From positions 1 through 6,737 of the forward strand of contig CALLAG010000010.1 in assembly GCA_938002705.1 (NCBI GenBank): a DNA stretch of 6,737 bases. Direction: 5' to 3'. The translations under genes were made by a program, and so were the position numbers. The stretch's first letter is position 1; each line of letters starts with the position of its first letter. This document shows positions 1 to 6,069 of this stretch, piece after piece. The notes under the pieces were generated by a model, which was not told the origin of the DNA, ran no database searches, and saw only the letters and a program-made list of their open reading frames with translations. The DNA comes from an uncultured Saprospiraceae bacterium (lineage in GTDB: Bacteria; Bacteroidota; Bacteroidia; Chitinophagales; Saprospiraceae).

Positions 1-154
1 AGATGAACTCGGCAGTATAAGCATAGGAAAGAAAGCGAATCTCATCATCACGCAACAAATCCCAAGCTTTGAGTATATAACATATAGTTTTGGCCGCAGC
101 CATATCCATAAAGTAATATTGGACGGTAAAGTGGCCTATACGGAGGCAACATAA
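1..154 (+). CDS. hutI: Imidazolonepropionase, C-terminal end only (partial)
   Basis: Reading from base 2, an open frame of 50 codons ends at TAA 152-154. The rest of the gene lies before the window. The peptide begins DELGSISIGKKANLIIT and continues with YSFGRSHIHKVILDGK near its end. The GS-x-x-x-GKKA-N-L stretch is the usual C-terminal beta-sandwich strand of the metal-dependent amidohydrolase superfamily. The tyrosine, SFG, His/Ile and VILxGK pattern matches the end of imidazolonepropionase as I know it from Bacteroidota. That cytosolic enzyme hydrolyses 4-imidazolone-5-propanoate to N-formimidoyl-L-glutamate in histidine degradation. The metal and substrate ligands would be upstream and cannot be checked here. 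No other hut gene follows on this side. Another amidohydrolase with a similar tail (for example a dihydroorotase-like or cytosine deaminase-like enzyme) is the main alternative. That the frame is coding is nearly certain; the exact enzyme is likely. Confidence 0.82.
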   Translation, partial: DELGSISIGKKANLIITQQIPSFEYITYSFGRSHIHKVILDGKVAYTEAT

Positions 155-612
155 GCGATAATCAGGGTATCCCATTAATAGGAATTCTACTCAAAGCATA
201 ATCTTTGTGGCTATACTAATGATGCGTGAGAATGTCATATAATTTTGGATTTGCATTTAAAGTCTTTTCATAAATAAGACTGTAGATTGCTGCAACCCAT
301 ATACGGTTTCAGCCCTAAGCTAAGAAATCATCTCTAAAATCCGATATGACGTCTTCAAACATTAATGGTAATAAGAACAGTTTGAGTTAGTAAAGAACCT
401 ATCATATTATACATTTCGATTATATTTGTCTTTGATTTTAGAGGATATTATTTGATAGCAAGACATAATCCCACTTCATAGGGTATTGTCATAATAATCT
501 TACTCACAAGTCAGTTGAATATAAATGCTATTCAAAATTATTTATTTTATATAAAAAATTGATTTTCAGACATTTACACCTGAATCAATCAATCTAATGT
601 AGCAAATCAGTG
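155..612. other. Long non-coding spacer between hutI end and the giant adhesin gene
   Basis: No convincing open frame lies on either strand in these 458 bases; all three + frames carry frequent stops. The stretch is AT-rich, most strongly at 536-562. It contains a small inverted repeat, AGTCTT at 261-266 with AAGACT at 276-281 (9-base loop). It lies about 107 bases after the hutI stop and has no T tract, so it is a poor terminator candidate. The region must hold the end of the hutI transcript and, probably, the promoter of the gene starting at 613. No tRNA cloverleaf or recognisable riboswitch was seen. There is no purine-rich Shine-Dalgarno sequence just before 613, which is normal for Bacteroidota. 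Confidence 0.7.
425..454 (+). promoter_or_regulatory. Weak candidate Bacteroidota-type promoter
   Basis: Bacteroidota primary promoters follow TTTG, then 19-21 bases, then TAnnTTTG. Here TTTG (425-428) is followed after 18 bases by ATTATTTG (447-454). This keeps the TTTG of the -7 box but lacks the leading TA in register. An alternative perfect -7 box, TATATTTG, sits at 421-428 but has no TTTG at the right distance upstream. Either would give a leader of roughly 150-180 bases before the ATG at 613. AT-rich DNA yields such matches by chance, so this is only a pointer. Confidence 0.2.
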
Positions 613-3600
613 ATGAAACGACTATACTTCATAATACTTAGCGCCTTATTTCTATTTAATAATACAGTATCCGGGCAGACGGGTCCAGATTGCCAGATGA
701 TAGGTATAACAGAACCTTTGAACTTTAATCTGGTCACGACTGTACCTGCAATTTTTCCAGGAGACCCATTTTGTCTTGAGTTCCAAGTAGAGAATTTTGA
801 TTTCGTAATTGGTTTTCAGTACACTTTCAATTTTGATCCTACAAAATTTCGTTTTGAAATAGCAGCACAAACTCAAGGAAGTGTTACTGGTCTAATCAGC
901 TCTAATGATACCAGAGCAGATGAAGGTATATTAGTTTTCATTTGGACCAATGCTAATAGTGTGGGCCAATCTCTTCCTGATGGCACCGGTATACTTAACA
1001 TTTGTTTTACCGCAATCGGTGAGCCAGGCACATGTGACATATGTCTTAATGATGATCTTGCTCCTGTACTCCCCGCAGTAGAGGTTAATTACCAAATAGA
1101 TCCAAATACGACATGCTCAGATACTATTTTGTATCTGGATGGCAGCGATGCTTGTTCTCAATTAACTATAGAATGTGAAGATCTTACGATCCTTGATGTC
1201 AGTGTATGTAATACTAATACCATGGGTGGGTCATTAACATTCTCTGTTTGTGGAGGTACACCACCATATAATTATACTTTAAACGGTGCAGCTCCAGGTA
1301 CTACTACCCCATTTAACCCCGCAGTGCTTAATAACCTCCCAGCGGGGACTTACACTATAGAAGTAATCGACGGTGCCGGCACTCGAGTTACCAGAACAAT
1401 AGATATCACATCCGAAGATCCTTTGGCCTTTGAGATACAAAGCACAGATCCGAGTTGTGAGTTATTCGAGAACGGGACTATTAATGTCCTCAATTTCTCT
1501 GGAGGCACAGCGCCTTATGTCGTTACAGGAATACAAGGTCTGACTCAGCAGGGTCTTACTGCTACCGATGTAGCAGAATTCGAAAGACTCGGTAATGGTA
1601 CATACACAGTAACAGTAGAGGACGCATTAGGATGTCAGGTACCAGATGAAGTAACATTATTTACCCCACCTCTTGAGATAGATATACAATTAGATACTGC
1701 TACATGTGTAGGATCCACTGACGGTGGAGTAAGAATAGAGGTATCAGGCGGTGTTCCATTTCCTAATGGACAGTATGCTTTCAATAATATTCTTTTAGAT
1801 TTCTACGAGACTGATATGCCATTCCAAGAGAATAATTACATAGAATTTCTTGAGGTTTTCAGAATAAGTATCCAAGATGACTCTGGATGTCCAGAGCAGC
1901 AACAAGACATAATTATCCCAACAAGAGACACCATCTCGTATACAATTACAGATGTTATGGATGTATCTTGTAAAGGGGACAGCACTGGAGGCTTTGTACT
2001 TACAGATATTAATCCAGGTCCATTTAATGATTATTTCTTTCCTTTATTTGATGAATTAGGTAATCTATCTACAGCAGTAGGTGGCAGCCGTAATGATTCC
2101 TTAATCTACGATAGCACTCTACCTGCTGGCACGTATACAATCGACATAAACAGCATCAGTACGGGCTGTGTCCAGGAAGCTATCGTTACTATCAATGAAC
2201 CAATAGACTCCATAGAATTAACCCCAAGCGCTATACCGCCTACTTGTGGTATGACGGACGGAGAAGCGACGGTTATCGCATTCGGTGGTACACAGCCATT
2301 CTCTTACTCATGGGCAGATGATCCTATGGAGAGGTCTAATACACTCTCTGGCGTCGCAGCGGGTATGTATAATGTCACGGTAACTGATGATCTCGGATGT
2401 AATGAAGAATTATCTATCGAAGTACCACAAGGTGGATTCATAGAATTAGATGCCATGCTCACAATGGGCTTAGGTTGTGACAATATGGGTACTGGAGAGC
2501 TTGCAGTTACAATAGTCAACAGTTCTACACCTCCTATCTCTGTACTCTGGTTTGATGAATTAGATACTAATATCGGAAGTGGTCAGATGCAAGCGGTCAA
2601 CAGTCCAGGATTATATTATGTAGAAGTCACAAGCTCAGATTGTGTAGCTCGAGATACTGTAGAGATTATACCTGGTGGAGGTTTCACTTTTGATATTGAT
2701 ATCAATAATCCTACTTGTCCTACATTCAATAATGGATCTATAATCGTAGATAACTTCAGCGGTGGTACAGCGCCTTATGAGTGCTCTTGGGATCCTATCC
2801 CATTCATAGGTTGTGATCATACTAACTTATCCGAGGGGACTTATACGCTTACTGTAAGAGATGCTGACGGCTGTGAGGTAGATTCTATGATTACATTGAC
2901 TAATGAGATAATAGAGATATCATTAGAGATTAATGTCATGAGCCCAGACTGTCCTGGCGATATGACAGGCAGTATAGAAATAGTAAATATTACTGGTGGT
3001 CAAGGTCCATATACTTGTGAGTGGGAAGATGTATCTATCACATCTTGTAACCCTGCAGACCTGGATCCGGGTATCTATAACTTCTCTGTGATGGATTCTA
3101 ATGGCTGTATGTCCAGAGATACATTCGCAGAGATATTACCTAATACAAACTTCATAGACTTCACAGCTAATGTCACCAATCCTCAGTGTGGTGGTGCATT
3201 AGGATCTATAGATATCCTATCAGGTTCTGGCAGCTCTATAACAGTATCATGGTCAGATCCTGCACTGATGGGTAATTCTCTTATCGACTTAGATGCAGGA
3301 GCATATCTCGCAACGATCACAGACGGTAATGGTTGCTCCATAGATTCTACATTTAACCTGATTAACGAAAGCGATAATTTTGATATAACGGTAAATGCAA
3401 CTGCTCCAGAATGCCCTGATGGCATAGACGGCAGCATATCCATCATAGGCTGCATGGGTTGTACTTGCATGTGGGAAGACTCTTCACTGGATGCACAAGG
3501 TTGTGATCTGGTATCCTTGACTCCTGGATTCTATAGAGTAACAGTAACTGATCCATTGGGATGCCAAGGAGATACTCTCATAGACCTTACTGTACCTGAT

Positions 3601-5133
3601 GCATTAGAGGTTACAGTTGAGGATATAACTGATACAGAATGCTTCCAAGAAGATACAGGAAGGGCTACTGCCTCAGTGGTCAATGACCCGAGAGGTGTAG
3701 GTCTATATGACTTTATATGGTCTAATGGCAACACCGATTCTGATGAGATAAGCGCTACTGATGTAGAGCTACCCGTAGGTGATAATTTTGTGATAGGATT
3801 CGATGGGACATGCACAGATACTTTCTTTTTCAGCATAGGAGAGCCAGACGAGCTATTGCTCGATATGGCTAATGTGGTAAGTGGTACGACTTCGTGTAAT
3901 GGTCTATGTGATGGTACAGCTACCCTTGCTGCTATGGGTGGTACAGTGACCAGTGGTGCTTATACATTCCGATGGGATGATGGTGTAGAAGCTGAGACCA
4001 GAGACGACCTATGTGCAGGTGTCAATGTATTTACAATAATAGATGATAATGGATGTGAGACCATAGACTCGGTACTCATAGAAGAGCCAGACCTTATAGC
4101 TATAGATACGATGGACCTCATTAATGTGAGCTGTGCTTTGCCTAACTCAGGAGCTATAAGAATAACTGTAGATGGTGGTTGTGGTAACTATATGTATATG
4201 TGGACTGGAGATGTATCGGATAGCAATGCGGCAGAAAATCTTGCTGAAGGTACATATACCGTTACAGTTACAGATGATTGTGGTTGTACCGTCGAGTCGA
4301 CATTTATCGTAGATCCAGCATCAACTGTGGAATATACCCCATTAGTTCCAGACGTCCCTAATTGCATCGGAGATCAGGTCTGTATAGGTGTAGAGAATGT
4401 CAGTGGTGGAGCAGGAGGTAATTATTTCTATTCTGTTAATTTTGGCAACTCACTACCTGTTGATTCTTGTTTTTTAATAGGTCCCGGCGTACATACAATA
4501 TCAGTATTCGATGATATCTCAGGACAAGCTTGTGCTACTGAGGCCACGGTTGTCGTAGAGCAACCTTTGGAATTCAGTGTAGATCTCGGTCCAGACATTA
4601 CACTTAATCTCGGAGCTGCAGATGCCACACTTACAGCTAATGTCACAGGAGGATCAGATCCATTAAGCTATTTCTGGAATTCTACATCAGAATTCGAATG
4701 TGTAGATTCGATATGTGATATGGTAAATGTGATGGCCAGTACTTTCTCTAACTATCAAGTGCTTGTAGTAGATGAGAATGGATGTGAAGCAACAGATGAG
4801 ATCAATATAGAAGTGAAGGCCCTGAGGAATGTCTATATACCAAACACATTCAGCCCGAGTACGCCTGCACCTAATAATAAGTTTATGGTCCTCACAGGCC
4901 AGGGAGTAGAGCAACTTAATTACTTCAGAATATTTGATAGATGGGGTAACTTAATGTATGAAGTAGAAAACATCCCTGCACCTACGACTATAGATATGGG
5001 CTGGGACGGCCGTAGAGGTGATGGTGCTAATAGCGAAGTAGAGCCTGGCGTCTATGTTTTCATTGCAGAAGTACAATTCTTAGATAACGGTAATACTGTG
5101 GAGTATACAGGGTCTGTGACACTTGTAAGATAA
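613..5133 (+). CDS. Giant secreted SprB-repeat adhesin-like protein with T9SS type B sorting domain
   Basis: This 1506-residue protein is probably exported by Sec, carried across the outer membrane by T9SS, and displayed at or released from the cell surface. ATG 613 is chosen over the in-frame GTG at 610 because it directly opens a signal peptide: KR, a hydrophobic core at residues 5-15, and a likely cut after VSG21. Residues about 30-150 form a cohesin-like beta-sandwich with the motifs PGDPFCLEF, GFQYTFNFDP and LPDGTGILNICF. From about 187 to 1319 there are some 14 SprB-like repeats with the recurring pattern C...GG..PY.Y.W...L..GTYTVTV.D..GC. Residues 1320-1403 look like a PKD/Ig module (LGPDITLNLG). 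Residues 1404-1506 are the type B sorting domain. The family (SprB, CHU-type proteins) serves in adhesion and gliding motility; the ligand here is unknown. The protein is acidic, Cys-rich and has only five lysines. It stands alone on its strand and is convergent with the DUF1573 gene. Whether it is a motility adhesin or a general surface adhesin is open. Confidence 0.96.
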   Translation: MKRLYFIILSALFLFNNTVSGQTGPDCQMIGITEPLNFNLVTTVPAIFPGDPFCLEFQVENFDFVIGFQYTFNFDPTKFRFEIAAQTQGSVTGLISSNDTRADEGILVFIWTNANSVGQSLPDGTGILNICFTAIGEPGTCDICLNDDLAPVLPAVEVNYQIDPNTTCSDTILYLDGSDACSQLTIECEDLTILDVSVCNTNTMGGSLTFSVCGGTPPYNYTLNGAAPGTTTPFNPAVLNNLPAGTYTIEVIDGAGTRVTRTIDITSEDPLAFEIQSTDPSCELFENGTINVLNFSGGTAPYVVTGIQGLTQQGLTATDVAEFERLGNGTYTVTVEDALGCQVPDEVTLFTPPLEIDIQLDTATCVGSTDGGVRIEVSGGVPFPNGQYAFNNILLDFYETDMPFQENNYIEFLEVFRISIQDDSGCPEQQQDIIIPTRDTISYTITDVMDVSCKGDSTGGFVLTDINPGPFNDYFFPLFDELGNLSTAVGGSRNDSLIYDSTLPAGTYTIDINSISTGCVQEAIVTINEPIDSIELTPSAIPPTCGMTDGEATVIAFGGTQPFSYSWADDPMERSNTLSGVAAGMYNVTVTDDLGCNEELSIEVPQGGFIELDAMLTMGLGCDNMGTGELAVTIVNSSTPPISVLWFDELDTNIGSGQMQAVNSPGLYYVEVTSSDCVARDTVEIIPGGGFTFDIDINNPTCPTFNNGSIIVDNFSGGTAPYECSWDPIPFIGCDHTNLSEGTYTLTVRDADGCEVDSMITLTNEIIEISLEINVMSPDCPGDMTGSIEIVNITGGQGPYTCEWEDVSITSCNPADLDPGIYNFSVMDSNGCMSRDTFAEILPNTNFIDFTANVTNPQCGGALGSIDILSGSGSSITVSWSDPALMGNSLIDLDAGAYLATITDGNGCSIDSTFNLINESDNFDITVNATAPECPDGIDGSISIIGCMGCTCMWEDSSLDAQGCDLVSLTPGFYRVTVTDPLGCQGDTLIDLTVPDALEVTVEDITDTECFQEDTGRATASVVNDPRGVGLYDFIWSNGNTDSDEISATDVELPVGDNFVIGFDGTCTDTFFFSIGEPDELLLDMANVVSGTTSCNGLCDGTATLAAMGGTVTSGAYTFRWDDGVEAETRDDLCAGVNVFTIIDDNGCETIDSVLIEEPDLIAIDTMDLINVSCALPNSGAIRITVDGGCGNYMYMWTGDVSDSNAAENLAEGTYTVTVTDDCGCTVESTFIVDPASTVEYTPLVPDVPNCIGDQVCIGVENVSGGAGGNYFYSVNFGNSLPVDSCFLIGPGVHTISVFDDISGQACATEATVVVEQPLEFSVDLGPDITLNLGAADATLTANVTGGSDPLSYFWNSTSEFECVDSICDMVNVMASTFSNYQVLVVDENGCEATDEINIEVKALRNVYIPNTFSPSTPAPNNKFMVLTGQGVEQLNYFRIFDRWGNLMYEVENIPAPTTIDMGWDGRRGDGANSEVEPGVYVFIAEVQFLDNGNTVEYTGSVTLVR
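700..1062 (+). other. Cohesin-like N-terminal domain of the giant protein
   Basis: Residues about 30-150 carry the order seen in cohesin-like and CBM-related beta-sandwiches: a GD-x-F-x-L-x-F-x-V turn (PGDPFCLEFQVENF), then GFQYTFNFDPTKF, then a WTNAN strand, then LPDGTGILNICFTAIG. As I know them, Saprospiraceae surface proteins often open with such a domain ahead of repeat arrays. True cohesins bind dockerins. No dockerin-like sequence is seen in the window, so a general adhesion or carbohydrate-related role is only inference. Confidence 0.6.
1171..4569 (+). repeat. About 14 tandem SprB-like protein repeats
   Basis: Repeat units begin near residues 187, 271, 354, 440, 533, 609, 691, 767, 847, 922, 997, 1080, 1161 and 1238, so units are 75-93 residues long. 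Each typically opens with a beta strand such as IEL or FDI, then a Cys followed by an acidic or Gly turn. GG-T-x-PY and x-W come next, then an L-x-x-G-T-Y-T-V-T-V-x-D strand, and a GC before the closing strand and a Pro-Asp/Gly-Gly linker. The repeats are strongly diverged. Unit 3 (354-439) and unit 4 (440-532) lack the Trp, and unit 3 also lacks the GTYT strand. The DNA is not repetitive enough for units to align base by base except in short stretches. Unit borders are approximate to a few residues. Confidence 0.85.
4822..5130 (+). other. T9SS type B C-terminal sorting domain of the giant protein
   Basis: Residues 1404-1506 open with NVYIPNTFSPS and continue with FRIFDRWGNLMYE, the aromatic-D-R-W-G core. 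They then show a W-D-G motif (GWDGRRGDG) and EPGVYVF, and end in a Lys/Arg-containing strand (TGSVTLVR). This is the gliding-motility-associated C-terminal domain (CHU_C, TIGR04131 type). As the family is known, type B domains direct cargo through T9SS, often with a SprF/PorP-like partner. No such partner gene lies nearby in the window. Confidence 0.95.
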
Positions 5134-5324
5134 GTCTATATACTTAAGTACTCCTAAGTCAGCCGATGTGCTGTTTGATGACCATATTTTAGTAGTAATG
5201 TTTGGGATAATGCTCGATGTAGGTTGATAACTTTTATGATTATCAGTGGGACAGTATTGACATAGGCACTAGAGTATACCACTAATGAGAATTAGGCATT
5301 TAAAACTATAATAGATAGAAGATT
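5134..5324. other. Convergent spacer between giant adhesin and DUF1573 gene
   Basis: Both flanking genes end into this 191-base spacer, so it should hold termination for two transcripts. I see only weak inverted repeats. These are a ten-base perfect palindrome TACTTAAGTA at 5141-5150, TGATAA (5225-5230) with TTATCA (5240-5245), and CTAAT (5282-5286) with ATTAG (5291-5295). None has a GC-rich stem followed by a T run on either strand. No open frame is convincing. Confidence 0.55.
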
Positions 5325-6017
5325 CTACTTCTTATTAGAAGTCTTGATAGGAATGATTGTATCTAGTTTGACAGCTGTTTCTTCTTTAGGTTTGGGAGTT
5401 ACATAACCTGTCAAAAACAGTGTTGTCAGCTCCGGTGACCCACTTGACTTAACGGTGATTTCGGGTTTCTGGTAGCCTTCCTTAGTGATGCTTATATACT
5501 CTACTCCGATGTAACCTTTCTCACCTGGCGCTACTGGTATAAATGGAAAACTTGGTCTTGTACATCCACAAGTAGCATCGGCACTTAATACTTCAAGTGG
5601 CCCATTACCTTGGTTAGTGAACATAAACTTGTGAGTAATCGTATCCCCTTCATTTATTTTTCCAAAATCATATTCCTTTTCTTCAAAAACAATTTTGCCC
5701 AATTTCTTCTTGGCTTTAGGTTTCTTTTTTGCCGGTTTCTTTTTTGCAGGAATTATTTTTTCTTGAGTAAGTTTTTTTTCTTCTTTGATGTCTACAATAA
5801 GCTCCGTAGCGTCTTCTATGGTATCCTTTACCATTTCTGATTCTATATCACCATCCCACGCAGTTTCTTTTTCTAATGCTGCTTTTTGATTTGACATCAG
5901 GGTCTCCTCTTTTTGGCTATTTGGAGCATCAGAATGTTGAGAGTCTGACTTACATGATATGAATGAGAAAGACACCGCAAAAAATATAAAAATTATGATT
6001 TCTACTGAGTTACGCAT
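5325..6017 (-). CDS. DUF1573-domain lipoprotein with Lys/Pro-rich stalk
   Basis: This is a 230-residue protein starting at ATG 6017-6015 and ending in TAG 5327-5325. Residues 1-21 form a hydrophobic signal peptide ending in a lipobox (S-F-I-S before C22), so C22 is probably the lipidated residue and the mature protein membrane-anchored. Residues 23-80 are polar and acidic. Residues 80-106 are a Lys-rich stalk with repeated AKKKP units (PAKKKPAKKKPKAKKK). Residues 107-206 are a DUF1573 domain: YDFGKINEGD, then HKFMFTNQGNGPLEV, then the Cys-Gly-Cys-Thr motif (C150, C152), then VAPGEKGYIGVEY and a closing LFLTGYV strand. Residues 207-230 are a charged tail. DUF1573 is an Ig/ASH-like fold common in Bacteroidota, with no settled function. 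The gene lies 49 bases downstream of a T9SS client gene on the same strand, so co-transcription is possible. An in-frame Met at 41 would remove the signal peptide and is unlikely as the start. Confidence 0.93.
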   Translation of the reverse strand: MRNSVEIIIFIFFAVSFSFISCKSDSQHSDAPNSQKEETLMSNQKAALEKETAWDGDIESEMVKDTIEDATELIVDIKEEKKLTQEKIIPAKKKPAKKKPKAKKKLGKIVFEEKEYDFGKINEGDTITHKFMFTNQGNGPLEVLSADATCGCTRPSFPFIPVAPGEKGYIGVEYISITKEGYQKPEITVKSSGSPELTTLFLTGYVTPKPKEETAVKLDTIIPIKTSNKK

Positions 6018-6025
6018 GTGAGAAA

Positions 6026-6069
6026 CTAATATTAAAAATTAATTGGTAGAAAAATCTACTCTAATATTA
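6026..6069. repeat. Two copies of CTAATATTA bounding the spacer upstream of DUF1573
   Basis: CTAATATTA occurs at 6026-6034 and again at 6061-6069, 35 bases apart. Each contains the palindrome TAATATTA. The second overlaps the stop codon of the upstream gene; the first lies 9-17 bases before the DUF1573 ATG on the - strand. It could be a paired operator or chance in AT-rich DNA. Confidence 0.25.
6046..6059 (-). terminator. Small hairpin after the lectin-like gene, weak terminator candidate
   Basis: On the - strand GTAGA, a TTTT loop and TCTAC form a 5-bp stem starting about eight bases after the TAA of the lectin-like gene (6067-6069). An AT-rich run containing TTTTT follows about six bases later (6034-6038, read on the - strand). 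The stem is short and has only two G-C pairs, so it may attenuate rather than stop transcription into the DUF1573 gene. Confidence 0.25.

Noticed and set aside
610..612. GTG as the start of the giant protein
   Set aside because: The ATG immediately after it (613) begins a standard signal peptide, and no Shine-Dalgarno sequence favours the GTG.
1171..4569. Regular repetition suggesting a CRISPR array or DNA satellite
   Set aside because: The periodicity is at the protein level with 225-279-base units inside one intact frame; the DNA units are too diverged for either.
2304..4646. Several antisense open frames of 60-100 codons within the giant gene (for example 3183-3470 and 3531-3836 on the - strand)
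   Set aside because: They mirror the periodic codon pattern of the repeats on the other strand, have no signal peptide or recognisable motif, and lie fully inside a well-supported gene.
5225..5245. TGATAA/TTATCA inverted repeat as an intrinsic terminator
   Set aside because: The stem is six AT-rich pairs with a nine-base loop and no T run follows on either strand.
5610..5840. A 76-codon Phe-rich open frame on the + strand
   Set aside because: It is the antisense of the Lys-rich stalk of the DUF1573 gene; the poly-Phe composition comes from the AAA/AAG codons on the opposite strand.
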